Assembly (NCBI RefSeq): GCF_007827045.1
Contig: NZ_RPFW01000002.1
Location: forward strand, 1,116,001-1,180,000
Length of the DNA stretch: 64,000 bases
Source: Trebonia kvetii
GTDB taxonomy: Bacteria; Actinomycetota; Actinomycetes; Streptosporangiales; Streptosporangiaceae
Reading direction: 5' to 3'
In this document: piece after piece, positions 29,991 through 39,004 of the stretch
Layout: every line of letters starts with the position of its first letter
How positions within the stretch are numbered: position 1 is the first letter of the stretch
Position numbers and translations under genes: made by a program
The notes under the pieces: generated by a model
What the model was told of the DNA's origin: nothing
Database searches by the model: none
Seen by the model: the letters and a program-made list of their open reading frames with translations, nothing else

Positions 29991-30992
29991 TCATGCCGGC
30001 AGTGTCCCCTCGACCACCGCATCGGGGAAGAAGCAGTGGTGGCGGGCGCCGGTGATCTCGTAGATGGCGGTGCCCCGCCGTCCGTCGCTCGTACTCACTC
30101 GCATCAGGTTGAGCCCTCCGCGATGGAACGGCTCGTAGCCGCGGGCCATAGTGCCCTGCGCGTCGACTTCGATGACTCTCCGGTCGGCGAGAGTGAACGT
30201 GGCGGACGCGATGAGGCCAGTGACACCGTCGCCGTGCTCACCGTAGGCAGCCGGCTGGCCATCGGTTCCGATCCAGCGGGCGTCGTAACGGAAGCCGACG
30301 ACGGGCACCGGCTCGGACATGTCAGCGCCGGCCCAGCAGCCGTCGCAGTACACGATCGCGCCATTTGGGAGCTCCCAGTGCCAGACGCCGAGGAACCCGT
30401 CGTCGAGCTGGATCTGCCACCACAACCACAGGGGGCAGCGCCCGTGGTCGCGGATGCCCCATGAGTGGTCGCGCTGGCCGATCCAGCCGTCGACCTCATA
30501 GCCGGTGCCGTCGACCGTGTAGGCGCCGGTGTAGATGCCGGACTGGAAGACGTGGGACTGATCCCACACCAGCTCGCCACCAGCCCGCATGGTGCCCCGG
30601 CGCAGCCCGTAGGGCTGAGTTCTGGCCCGCCATGTCAGGTCCAAGCCGATCCCGCCATCTGACGGCTCGGCCCAAAGCCGTACCTCACGCATCGGGGTCA
30701 CGACGTCGACACGAGCGCCGGGAACCATCGCCGTCTGGGGGTCATCACCGTAGGGCCGGCCTTTCATCACGAGCAGCTGCCGGCCTGCGACCCGTCCCAT
30801 CTGCAGTGAGTCCACCCGCTCCTGGGCGGGGTAGTGAGCCATCGTGAAGAAGACCGCGTCGCCGTCACCCGACGGGGCGTGCAGCTCGTAGAAGTAGCTT
30901 TCACGCCAATGGCGGTGATGCACGGCGACGTTCGGAAGGAGCTCGGGGATCTGATGTACGAAATACTCGTCCATCGCCGTCGGTCTCGTCAC
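29991..30992 (-). CDS. DUF7064/DUF7065-like (AttH/CrtC-type beta-barrel) protein
   Basis: 333 residues from GTG 30992 (GAGGAGA seven bases before). Two lipocalin-like beta domains are suggested by the alternating beta pattern and by DGWIGQRDHSWGIRDHG, the signature of AttH/CrtC-related proteins that bind or modify terpenoid and carotenoid compounds. There is no signal peptide. It is the first gene of an operon with the phosphotransferase. The biochemical role is unknown. Confidence 0.75.
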   Translation of the reverse strand: MTRPTAMDEYFVHQIPELLPNVAVHHRHWRESYFYELHAPSGDGDAVFFTMAHYPAQERVDSLQMGRVAGRQLLVMKGRPYGDDPQTAMVPGARVDVVTPMREVRLWAEPSDGGIGLDLTWRARTQPYGLRRGTMRAGGELVWDQSHVFQSGIYTGAYTVDGTGYEVDGWIGQRDHSWGIRDHGRCPLWLWWQIQLDDGFLGVWHWELPNGAIVYCDGCWAGADMSEPVPVVGFRYDARWIGTDGQPAAYGEHGDGVTGLIASATFTLADRRVIEVDAQGTMARGYEPFHRGGLNLMRVSTSDGRRGTAIYEITGARHHCFFPDAVVEGTLPA

Positions 30993-31187
30993 GAAGGATC
31001 TCCTCGGTCGAAGAAGCTTGGTACGGCGCGAGCGGCTGCGCGTCAGGTCGCGTCCCCGCCGCCGTAAACGTATAGTCGTATGCCTGACTTGCATAGGGCC
31101 GTGCGATGCGGCCGACGGCGGGCGATCACTCACAGAGAAGACGGCCGGAGTGATCAGTTGATTTATCGCGTGGTCGGAGAGTCGAGC

Positions 31188-31514
31188 ATGTGGGTCTGGT
31201 CGGAGGACTCCGGCGCCTTGGAGATCTCACTGGGCCCAGGCCGGCTGATGGGTGCATACACCGCGGGAGTCGCGGATGATGCATGGGGCGACCTGCCGAT
31301 GCCCATGCTGTCTAACCCCCGAGTGCGCTTCTGGTTCACAGAGCGCGGATGGCGTGCTTACGGCCTGCGCGTGGCGGCCGGGGCGCGGGCCAGCGGCCGC
31401 GCCTTCCGCGTCATCCGGCGCAAGAATCCGCCCAGGTCCGCGGTGGTCTACCGAGACGACTGGCAAGTCGCGCTGCTGCCTGACCGCCAAGAGCCTGCGG
31501 GTGTGAACTGGTAG
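31188..31514 (+). CDS. hypothetical protein
   Basis: 108 residues from ATG 31188 (GGAGAG seven bases before); the open frame extends back to 31080 but the extra part is Arg-rich and unlike protein. The product shows GALEISLGPGRLMGAYTAG, VRFWFTERGWRAYG and VVYRDDWQVALLPDRQ with a beta-rich character. I do not recognise a family. It has its own short intergenic region and a terminator-like hairpin after it. Confidence 0.5.
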   Translation: MWVWSEDSGALEISLGPGRLMGAYTAGVADDAWGDLPMPMLSNPRVRFWFTERGWRAYGLRVAAGARASGRAFRVIRRKNPPRSAVVYRDDWQVALLPDRQEPAGVNW

Positions 31515-31526
31515 ACCGCGCGAAGC

Positions 31527-31562
31527 GTGCGGCGCTTTCGGGGTCGCCCGTCAGCGCCGCAC
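31527..31562. terminator. hairpin between hypothetical gene and MFS gene
   Basis: A 10-bp stem (GTGCGGCGCT, 31527-31536, with 31553-31562) with a 16-base loop, followed by the T-rich ATTTTGTTGTG on the plus strand. Between two convergent stops. Confidence 0.5.
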
Positions 31563-31586
31563 ACCCGGCGATTTTGTTGTGTCGTG

Positions 31587-33080
31587 TTATGCGGAGTCGT
31601 AGGAGGGTTCCAGGTGTTGTTGGGTTTCTGGTGTGGCGGCGGGTTCGCCGCGGGTGTTGGAGGCGCGCAGCGCGATGGCTCCGGCTGCCACGAGGCAGAG
31701 GGCGCTGACGAGCAGGGCCCGCTGGAATCCGGCGGTGAGTGCCTCCGGGGGCGGGGTGCGGGCGGCCAGCAGGTGGCTGGTGCGGCTGGTCGCGATCCCG
31801 CTGAACACCGCCAGGCCGAGCGCTGACCCCAGCTGGAAAGAGGCGGTGATCAGGGCCGCGGCCAATCCGGCTTGATCCTTCGGCACGCCCGCGTTCGCGG
31901 CCGTTTGCACACCGGCATACAGCAGCCCCAGCCCGGCCGCCATGACCACCAGCGGGGCGAGCAGGTTGCCGAGATAGGTGCCATCCACCGGGATGCGGGA
32001 CAGCCACCAGATGCCGCCGGCGGCGAGCAGCGCGCCGGAGACGATGATCGGGCGGGTGCCGGTCCTGACGAACATCTTCGTTGCCACGGTGGAGCCGAAC
32101 CCGATGCCGACGGTCACCGGCAGATACGAGACCCCGGTCCGCAGCTGGGAGTAGCCCAGGACGTTCTGCATATACAGCGTGACGAAGAAGAACATCGAGT
32201 AGAACCCGGCCCAAGCGATCACCTGGGTGGCATCGGCCGCGGCCAGGCCCTTGATCCGGAAGATCGACACCGGGATCAGCGGATGGGCGCGCCGCTGCTC
32301 ATTGACCACGAACGCGGCCATCAGCACCGCCGAGGCGGCCAGCCCGCCGATGGTGCGGCCCGCATCCCAGCCCTCGTCCGGCGCCTTCACCAACGTGAAG
32401 ATCAGCAGCAGCATGCTACCGGTGACCAGCACCGCGCCCAGGGCGTCGAACCCGCCCGGCACGGACCGGCCGTGGTCGTCCTGCAGGATCCGGAACGCTC
32501 CGAACAGCACCAGCGCACACATCGGGAGGTTCACGAAGAACACCCACCGCCAGCCGAAGTCCTGGGTGAGCAGCCCGCCGAAGAACACCCCCACCGCCGC
32601 GGCCAGTCCGCTAATCCCGGCCCACACGCCCAGCGCCTTGTGCCGGTCGGAGTGCTGGAAGGTGGTGGTCAGGATGGACAGCGCGGCCGGGGACATCATC
32701 GCCGCCCCGAACCCCTGGGCGAGCCGGGCGCCGACCAGCAGCCCCTGGCTGTCGGCCAGCCCGCAGGCCAGCGAGGAGGCCGCGAACAGCGCGGTCCCGG
32801 CGATCAGCAGCCGCCGCCGGCCCAGCAGGTCCCCGGCCCGACCGCCCAGCAGCAGGAACCCGCCGTAGGTGATCAGATAGCCGCTGACCACCCACTGCAG
32901 GTTCTGCACCGAGAACCCCAGATGCGTACGGATGGTCGGCAGCGCGACGTTCACGATCGAGCCGTCCACGACGTCCAGGAACGTCACCGCGCACAGCAGC
33001 GCCAGCGTGACCTTGCCGCGCCCGGTCGCCAGGAACGACCCCTCCGGCGGCGCCGTCGATGCGGTCATGGCGTCGCTCAT
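31587..33080 (-). CDS. DHA2 family MFS transporter
   Basis: 497 residues, about 14 helices, with FLDVVDGSIVNVALPTI in TM1, GRAGDLLGRRRLL after TM2 and the motif C region around AAVGVFFGGLLTQ. A proton-linked drug exporter by family. Its ATG overlaps the stop of the upstream YCII-like gene (ATGA), so the two are translationally coupled. The operon is divergent from the ECF sigma gene at 33553, with inverted repeats between. The substrate is unknown. Confidence 0.9.
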   Translation of the reverse strand: MSDAMTASTAPPEGSFLATGRGKVTLALLCAVTFLDVVDGSIVNVALPTIRTHLGFSVQNLQWVVSGYLITYGGFLLLGGRAGDLLGRRRLLIAGTALFAASSLACGLADSQGLLVGARLAQGFGAAMMSPAALSILTTTFQHSDRHKALGVWAGISGLAAAVGVFFGGLLTQDFGWRWVFFVNLPMCALVLFGAFRILQDDHGRSVPGGFDALGAVLVTGSMLLLIFTLVKAPDEGWDAGRTIGGLAASAVLMAAFVVNEQRRAHPLIPVSIFRIKGLAAADATQVIAWAGFYSMFFFVTLYMQNVLGYSQLRTGVSYLPVTVGIGFGSTVATKMFVRTGTRPIIVSGALLAAGGIWWLSRIPVDGTYLGNLLAPLVVMAAGLGLLYAGVQTAANAGVPKDQAGLAAALITASFQLGSALGLAVFSGIATSRTSHLLAARTPPPEALTAGFQRALLVSALCLVAAGAIALRASNTRGEPAATPETQQHLEPSYDSA

Positions 33081-33376
33081 GACGCGGCGGCTTCTATCAC
33101 AGGGCCGACCTCGACCCCGCCGCCGACCCGCATCACCGGGCAGTCCTTGGCCAGCGCCAGCGCGGAGTCCATGTCCGCGGCGGACACCACCGAGTAGGCG
33201 ACCATCCGGGAGCCGCTGCCGCCGACCTCGCCGAGCGACGCGTAATCGGTCACCGCGTTGCCGACGTCCACCAGGGCCGAGCCCAGCCCGCCGAACCAGG
33301 CCTGCCACTCGGCCGCCGTCCCGGCATGGGGCGCGTAGTCGGCGGGCACGCGGAAGGAGAAAACGTACTTGGCCAT
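33077..33376 (-). CDS. YCII-like small protein
   Basis: 99 residues (MAKYVFSFRVPADY at the start, SAADMDSALALAKDCPVM and GGGVEVGPVIEAAA at the end) with the YCII alpha-beta pattern; the DGPF motif itself is missing. The ending part matches the DGPF-type dimer domain. First gene of a two-gene operon with the DHA2 exporter and divergent from an ECF sigma gene, the same kind of pairing as at 24730-26381. Confidence 0.75.
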   Translation of the reverse strand: MAKYVFSFRVPADYAPHAGTAAEWQAWFGGLGSALVDVGNAVTDYASLGEVGGSGSRMVAYSVVSAADMDSALALAKDCPVMRVGGGVEVGPVIEAAAS

Positions 33377-33398
33377 GATCTGTGGTCCTGTTCTGTAT

Positions 33399-33414
33399 CC
33401 GGGGCGCGCCCCGG
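33399..33414. repeat. 16-bp perfect palindrome in divergent promoter region
   Basis: CCGGGGCGCGCCCCGG lies 22 bp upstream of the YCII-like start. It could be an operator or a hairpin in the leader. Confidence 0.5.
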
Positions 33415-33456
33415 ACTGAGGCCGCCGCTAACCGGGTAGGCGCCCGCGCGGCCATG

Positions 33457-33483
33457 AATTGGGCGCGCGGACACCGCCCAATT
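33457..33483. promoter_or_regulatory. 9-bp inverted repeat in divergent promoter region
   Basis: AATTGGGCG (33457-33465) and CGCCCAATT (33475-33483) with a 9-bp spacer form a perfect inverted repeat 70-95 bp upstream of the sigma gene. Good candidate operator for either side. Confidence 0.5.
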
Positions 33484-33552
33484 CGCGGGCCGGCGGCGTC
33501 GGTATGGGTAAGAAAGCCAAGCACCCAGTGGAAAGAAGAAATGCGAGGATGC

Positions 33553-34575
33553 ATGGAGACCTCGGACCTGATCGCCAGGGCCGTCGCCGGCGACCACGAC
33601 GCGTTTCGCGAACTGGTCGAAGTGCACTCTCACGAGTTGCAGGTGCATTGCTACCGCATCCTCGGGTCAGTGCAGGACGCCGAGGACGCGCTCCAGGAGA
33701 CCCTCGTGTCCGCCTGGCGTAGCCTGGGCGACTTCGGGCAGCGGTCCTCGCTGCGGACCTGGCTGTATCAGATCGCGACCAACCGGTGCTTGAGCATGCT
33801 ACGCGCGGACAGTCGACGGCCACGCAGCGCGACCTCGCTCCCCGACGTGTCGCTGCCCGAGCCGACCGGCGTCAGCGACGTTCCGCCGTGGCTGGAACCA
33901 TATCCGGACGTGCTGCTTGACAAGCTCGTCGACCAGGCGCCCGGTCCAGAGGCCCGCTACGAGACCACGGAGGCGATCTCGCTCGCGTTCATCACCGCCC
34001 TGCAACTACTGCCGCCGCGGCAGCGCGCCGTACTTGTGCTGCGCGACGTTCTTGGCTACCGCGCGGGCGAGGCAGCTCAGATGCTCGATGCCACCCAGGA
34101 ATCGGTGCACAGCGCACTCAAGCGAGCGCGGGCCACGGTCGACAATTACCTAGCGGAGTCGGGGAGCGGCAGGCCCGCGTATCAGCCGGACACCGCGGCC
34201 GAACATCGGCTCGTGGCCCGGTTGACCGACGCGATCGAACGGGCCGACCTCGAGGCGCTGGTAGGACTGCTCGTGGCGGATGTCCGGCTCTCCATGCCGC
34301 CTGCCATGGTCGAGTACCGGGGAGTCGACGTGGCACGTCGCATCTTCACGACAGTCACCTTCCGGCCCGGCCGGTCGTACCGGGTGGTGCCGACTCGCGC
34401 GAACGGCCAGCCGACGTTCGGCATGTACATGGCCGATCCGCACACGGGTGTCTACCGGGGATATTCACTGCTCGTCGTTACGATCGTCGGTTACCGCATC
34501 ACCGTGGTCACCGGCTTCGACGCGAGCCTGATACCACGGTTCGGGCTGCCTCGGACGCTTCACGGAACAGACTGA
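33553..34575 (+). CDS. ECF sigma factor with C-terminal SnoaL-like domain
   Basis: 340 residues from ATG 33553; an in-frame ATG at 33541 is possible. Region 2 (AGDHDAFRELVEVHSHELQVHCYRIL in part, QDAEDALQETLVSAWRSL), region 4 (LPPRQRAVLVLRDVLGYRAGEAAQML) and a C-terminal SnoaL_2-type domain (LVARLTDAIERADLEALVGLL) that in such sigma factors serves as a built-in regulator. No anti-sigma gene is near. Divergent from the YCII-like/DHA2 operon, so that operon is its likely target. Confidence 0.9.
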   Translation: METSDLIARAVAGDHDAFRELVEVHSHELQVHCYRILGSVQDAEDALQETLVSAWRSLGDFGQRSSLRTWLYQIATNRCLSMLRADSRRPRSATSLPDVSLPEPTGVSDVPPWLEPYPDVLLDKLVDQAPGPEARYETTEAISLAFITALQLLPPRQRAVLVLRDVLGYRAGEAAQMLDATQESVHSALKRARATVDNYLAESGSGRPAYQPDTAAEHRLVARLTDAIERADLEALVGLLVADVRLSMPPAMVEYRGVDVARRIFTTVTFRPGRSYRVVPTRANGQPTFGMYMADPHTGVYRGYSLLVVTIVGYRITVVTGFDASLIPRFGLPRTLHGTD

Positions 34576-34593
34576 ACTACCAGGTCGTAGCGG

Positions 34594-35493
34594 TCAGGGC
34601 AAGCCTGTCAGGGGCAGGCCGGCCTGCATGGTGAGGCTTTCGGTGCGGGTGGAGAAGCCCAGGCGCGTGTTCAGGGCTCGCATGCCGTCGTTGCCGCGCT
34701 GGGTCCAGGTGTAGACCTCGCGCAGCTCGTGGGAAGCCGCCCAGACCAGGCAGGTCTGCTTGAGCGCAACTGCTACGCCGCGGCGGCGCCAGTCACGGCG
34801 CACGACGGTGACCGCATGCTCGGCCCGCCCCGGGTCGTCGGTGTCGGGCAGCAGTCCCGCACAGCCGATCACCTCGCCCTTGGCCAGGGCTACGAACATG
34901 GCGTCCGGGTCGGTGATCCACTCCCTTTCCCACTGCTCCAGGCTGATATCCAGCGGCGAGAGCGTGGCCATGTCCTTGAACGCCTGCACGCCCACGGCCT
35001 GGTATGCCGCGCGCCATAGCCCGGGCCGGCTGCTCACCGGGACGATCACCACGCCCTCCGGCACCTGCGGGACCGGCTCGCCGCCGATCACGCGGACCTG
35101 CTCGACCTGCCGGTCCACCTCGCGGAAGCCGTACCGCTCGGCGAAGCGGACAGAGCCGGCGTCTTCCACGTTGCTGCCCACCACGGCGAACCCCATACCG
35201 GCCGCCCGCTCGGCCAGCTCTCGCAAGATCGCCGTGCCGATGCCCCTGCGTCGCCAGTCCGGCAGCACCCGGGCCGAGACCGCGCCCCGGTCGGCCAGGT
35301 CTGACTTGCCGACGACTCCCGAGCCTGCCAGCACGCCGTCCGCCTCGGCGAGCAGGAACTGCAGCTGCGGGCCGGCCTGCGCGCGCAGGGACTCGGCAGA
35401 GTCTGCCCGCTCGCGAGGCACCACCGCCAGGCGCACCTGCCGCCACGCGGTATAGTCCCCGTCGCTGGTGACCAGTCGAACCGCGATCGCCAT
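34594..35493 (-). CDS. tandem GNAT acetyltransferase
   Basis: 299 residues from ATG 35493 (MAIAVRLVTSDGD). Two GNAT domains: the first with ARVLPDWRRRGIGTAILREL at about 80-100, the second with VVRRDWRRRGVAVALKQTCL at about 225-245; both keep the RRxxGxG/A acetyl-CoA loop. The order and length match the actinobacterial tandem GNAT proteins related to mycothiol synthase-like enzymes, but the substrate is unknown. Convergent with the sigma gene, 18 bp apart. Confidence 0.85.
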   Translation of the reverse strand: MAIAVRLVTSDGDYTAWRQVRLAVVPRERADSAESLRAQAGPQLQFLLAEADGVLAGSGVVGKSDLADRGAVSARVLPDWRRRGIGTAILRELAERAAGMGFAVVGSNVEDAGSVRFAERYGFREVDRQVEQVRVIGGEPVPQVPEGVVIVPVSSRPGLWRAAYQAVGVQAFKDMATLSPLDISLEQWEREWITDPDAMFVALAKGEVIGCAGLLPDTDDPGRAEHAVTVVRRDWRRRGVAVALKQTCLVWAASHELREVYTWTQRGNDGMRALNTRLGFSTRTESLTMQAGLPLTGLP

Positions 35494-35563
35494 GGGCCGA
35501 CAGTAGGCCGCGTTCCAGCCGCGGATCAACGCATTTACCGACCTTGGGACCGGAGTCGCACAG

Positions 35564-36394
35564 TCAATGTCCGGTCAGCTCAGCGACGACGGGAGCGAGC
35601 GCGTCAACGGCGTTGGCGCCGACAACGAAGTAGGAGAAGCCGCCGTCCTCCCGCCGCCGCAAGATCTCCTCGGTGGCCGCCGCCGGATCGCTCGGGAGTA
35701 TCAGAAGCGAGTCCGCCGCGCGTAGCGCGGCCGGGTCCGTGTCGGGGGGTGTCATGAACGGGGCGACGGCGTCGCCAACCACCGGCACGTGCAGCGCGAG
35801 TTCGACGTCCCGGACCGCGCGGAAGTCGGCCGCCAGCCGCATCGTCGTGGCCCGGGTGTCCCCCGGCCACGCGGCGAACGTGACCGTGTCGGCCAGGTCG
35901 GCCGCCAGTGCCAGGGCCTTCGGGCCACGCACGGCCATCACCACGGGCGTGTAAAGGTCCGGGCCATCGAGTTCCCTGAGCGCGGTGACGGTGTCGCGCA
36001 CCTGCGACAACCGCTCGCCCGGTGTCTCCACCGGCAGGCCCAGCTCGCGCAGTTCGTCCTCGATCCCTGGTCTCCCGGTGCCGATGCCCATCTCGAAGCG
36101 ACCCTCGGTGAGCACCGACAGTGAGTGCGCCTCCCACGACATACTCCATGGCATCCGCAGCGGAGCGGCATATACCCACGTGCCCACCCGCAGGTCGGCG
36201 AGAGTCGCCGCGACAGCCAACGTGGGTCCGGGCGCCGGCTGCCACTGCTGAACGTCTGGCATCAGAAGTGTCGAGAAACCGCAGTCGGCGATAAGGCGCA
36301 CCTGGTCTCGCCACGCCGGCAGATCAGTTCTGAGGGGGGCGACGACCCCGAATCGAAACGGTCTCGTTCCGCCGCTCGCCTGATTGTCGGCCAT
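35564..36394 (-). CDS. LLM class F420-dependent oxidoreductase
   Basis: 276 residues from ATG 36394 (AAAGGA eight bases before). Luciferase-like TIM barrel: FRFGVVAPLRTDLPAW at the start, LRVGTWVYAAPLRMP, GRFEMGIGTGRPGIEDEL and VMAVRGPKALALAADLAD. These are the marks of the F420-using group (TIGR03621-like). It transfers hydride between F420 and an unknown substrate. Divergent from the alpha/beta-hydrolase-fold gene at 36530. Confidence 0.88.
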   Translation of the reverse strand: MADNQASGGTRPFRFGVVAPLRTDLPAWRDQVRLIADCGFSTLLMPDVQQWQPAPGPTLAVAATLADLRVGTWVYAAPLRMPWSMSWEAHSLSVLTEGRFEMGIGTGRPGIEDELRELGLPVETPGERLSQVRDTVTALRELDGPDLYTPVVMAVRGPKALALAADLADTVTFAAWPGDTRATTMRLAADFRAVRDVELALHVPVVGDAVAPFMTPPDTDPAALRAADSLLILPSDPAAATEEILRRREDGGFSYFVVGANAVDALAPVVAELTGH

Positions 36395-36529
36395 GCTCGC
36401 TGTCCTTTCGCTCGCCTCGGCAGACCTGCGCACCACCCGAAACTCATCGGCCGAGTCACCAGATGAGTTTCCTCCCCGCCGGCCGTCGATCTCTGAGAGT
36501 CAACGACCCGCAGCCCTGGAGGTTCACCG

Positions 36530-37387
36530 ATGCATCCGACCGTCCACTCGTTCCGCACCTCTGGCGGCGTCACACTCGGGGTCGAGCACTTCGGCGACGC
36601 GACGGCGCCGCTGGTTCTGCTCGCGGGCGGCACGACCATTCTCTCCTGGCCCGACGCGCTCTGCGAGGCACTCGCGCGCGGCGGGCGCCACGTCGTGCGG
36701 TACGACCTGCGCGATTGCGGCGCGTCCACCACTGTCGACCCCGAGTCACCTGCCTACACGTTGCGCGATCTCGCAGCCGACGCCGCGAGGCTTGCCCGCG
36801 AACTCGACGACCGGCCGGCGCACCTGGCGGGCATCGGCGTCGGCGGGATGGTCGCCCAGGTCGCCGCGCTCGACTACTCGGACTCGTTCTCGGCGCTCAC
36901 CCTGGCCGGAACGCGGCCCGTCGCTCCAGGCCCGGTCGACGACGACCTGCCCGACCATGACGCGGCGACGATGGGCCGGCTGTTCTCCCGCTCGATGCCC
37001 GACTGGTCCGACCGGGCCGCGGTAGCGGAGTTTGCCGCCGAAGGAGCGGAGATCCTCGGCGACGACCCCGCCGCCGCGCGCACGGCCGCCGCGCGCCGGT
37101 GGGACCGCACGCCGGGCACGGAGCCCGCGGTGCAGATGGCCAACCAGCTTGGCATGGTGTTCGCCAAGCTCGACTGCGCACCGCGCTGGCGCGAGCGCCT
37201 GCCCGAGCTCGCGATCCCGGCGCTGGTGGTGCACGGTCGCCGCGACCCGTTCTTCCCTGTCGGCAACGGCGAAGCGCTCGCGCGCGAGATCCCCGGTGCG
37301 CGGCTGCTCGTGCTCGAACGCGCCGCGACGGCGATCCCCGATGCGGCCGCCGGCGAGGTCGCGGCGGCGATGCTCGCGCTCTACTAG
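36530..37387 (+). CDS. alpha/beta-hydrolase-fold protein lacking catalytic Ser and His
   Basis: 285 residues of the RdmC/aclacinomycin methylesterase type: LLAGGTTILSWPDAL oxyanion region, RYDLRDCGASTT, LTLAGT, and the acid residue in VVHGRRDPFFPV. The nucleophile elbow that should read GxSxGG is GIGVGGM, with Gly103 where Ser is expected, and the usual GH(A/D)LP end is AATAIP, with Thr267 for His. The fold seems intact, so it is probably expressed as a non-hydrolytic protein (binding, lyase or regulatory role), or it has lost activity. Divergent from the LLM gene. Confidence 0.85.
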   Translation: MHPTVHSFRTSGGVTLGVEHFGDATAPLVLLAGGTTILSWPDALCEALARGGRHVVRYDLRDCGASTTVDPESPAYTLRDLAADAARLARELDDRPAHLAGIGVGGMVAQVAALDYSDSFSALTLAGTRPVAPGPVDDDLPDHDAATMGRLFSRSMPDWSDRAAVAEFAAEGAEILGDDPAAARTAAARRWDRTPGTEPAVQMANQLGMVFAKLDCAPRWRERLPELAIPALVVHGRRDPFFPVGNGEALAREIPGARLLVLERAATAIPDAAAGEVAAAMLALY

Positions 37388-37528
37388 GCAACGAACGACG
37401 GCACCGGACCGCCTGGGTATGCCTCGTGTCTGCCTTGGCGGCGGCCGGAATAACCTGTCGCGATCGAAGGCGGGGCCCGGTACCGTGTTCGATAAAATTG
37501 CCACAAGAACCACCATAGGGGACATTTC

Positions 37529-38839
37529 GTGACTGCCGATGCCGGACGGCTGCGCAGACTCCTCAACCGCGTGCTCTCCGACGACCCGCTGGTCCGGGCG
37601 ACAGCGATCCAGAGCGCCATATTCGCGTTCGGCACTGGCACGTTCATCACCGGCGAGGCCGTCTACTCCATCAAGATCATCGGGCTTACGGTGGCCGAGG
37701 CCGGCCTCGGCCTCACCATCGGCATGGCGTCGCAGTTCCTGGTCTCCATCCCCTTCGGGCGCCTCGCTGACCGGATTGGCGCACGGACCTGCTGGGGCAT
37801 CGGCAACGCGCTGCAGGCAGTGGCGTTCCTGGGCTGGCTGTTCGCGCACGGCTTCTGGCCCTTCATCGCCGTGGTTGTCGGCCGGGAGGTTACCGCGCAA
37901 CTAGGCCAGATCGGCTGGTCCACCTACCGGCTGGCAGCCTTCCCTCGCGAGACCAGGGTTCTCTCCGGCGCCTACAACCGGGCGGCCCTCAACGTCGGCT
38001 TCACCGTGGGTGCCCTGTTCGGCGGCATCGCGCTGGCGACCGGGTCCCTGACAGTCATCCGGTTCATCCCGATCCTGACCGCGGCCATCCTCCTCGTCAG
38101 CGCCGCCATGATCAGGCGACTGCCAGGGGCGGCCACTCAGCCTTCTAACAGCCAGCCCGCCGAGGCCCGGCCCTCCGTGGCCGCACCCAGCGCTCCGCGG
38201 GGACGCCCGGCAATCCGGAACGCCGGCTTTGTGGTCACCTCGTTCTTCGACGGACTGCTGTCGTCGCACCAGACACTGCTGCTGACCGTCATCCCGCTCT
38301 GGCTGGTCGCCGACACCAATGCCCCGCGCGTTCTGCTGGCCTGGCTGTTCGCCACCAACACCATTGGCGCCGTCCTGTTCCAGGTACCGGTCTCCCGCAC
38401 CGTGAAGGACCTGACAACGGCCATGCGGGCCGAAGCCCGGGCGGCGGCGTTCATGGTGGCGTCCTGCCTGATCATCCTCGTTACCGACCACACGGTCATC
38501 TGGCTGACCATCCCGCTGATCTGGCTCGCCCACGTGACGGTCACCGGTTCGGAACTCTTCGAGTCCTCCGCCTCCTGGAGCCTGCAGTCGGAGCTGAGCG
38601 ATCAGTCCCGGCTCGGCGACTACCAGGGGGTCGCCTCCGTGGCGAACACCCTCGGCATCATCTGGACCCCGGCGCTCTACACCTTCCTGGCGACCACCCT
38701 GCACGCCACGGGCTGGCTGATCATCGCGGCAATCGTCGTGACCGCCGCCGCGGGAATCCGTCCCTCCGCCCGGATGGCCCGGCAATACCTGGCGGAAGGC
38801 CGCGACGCTCCCAAACCGGTCCCAGCCGCAGCCGAATAA
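37529..38839 (+). CDS. MFS transporter
   Basis: 436 residues, twelve predicted helices in two bundles with a Pro/Ala-rich central loop (about 205-225). Motif A between TM2 and TM3 reads GRLADRIGARTCW. GTG start at 37529 with AGGGGAC upstream. The substrate is unknown; the type resembles the actinobacterial efflux carriers with a weak relation to the truncated gene at 50306-51211 (both contain LFAHGFW after TM4). Monocistronic. Confidence 0.85.
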   Translation: MTADAGRLRRLLNRVLSDDPLVRATAIQSAIFAFGTGTFITGEAVYSIKIIGLTVAEAGLGLTIGMASQFLVSIPFGRLADRIGARTCWGIGNALQAVAFLGWLFAHGFWPFIAVVVGREVTAQLGQIGWSTYRLAAFPRETRVLSGAYNRAALNVGFTVGALFGGIALATGSLTVIRFIPILTAAILLVSAAMIRRLPGAATQPSNSQPAEARPSVAAPSAPRGRPAIRNAGFVVTSFFDGLLSSHQTLLLTVIPLWLVADTNAPRVLLAWLFATNTIGAVLFQVPVSRTVKDLTTAMRAEARAAAFMVASCLIILVTDHTVIWLTIPLIWLAHVTVTGSELFESSASWSLQSELSDQSRLGDYQGVASVANTLGIIWTPALYTFLATTLHATGWLIIAAIVVTAAAGIRPSARMARQYLAEGRDAPKPVPAAAE

Positions 38840-39004
38840 CGCTCGCCTCCGGTCACCGTGGCGTGACCAGCGTCTCGCCAGTGTCCCTGGCGCGACCTGA
38901 CCGCAGCAGGAGCGGTAACTCACTAGCGGTGCGGCTCATGCCCGGCAGACGCGGCGACTCGCGTTGCCGCTTCTTTGATGCCAAGCGCAGGACGACAGGC
39001 GTGA

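Noticed and set aside
38851..38868. GGTCAC-N6-GTGACC as terminator after the MFS gene
   Set aside because: The stem has only six pairs and no following T tract, so it could be chance.
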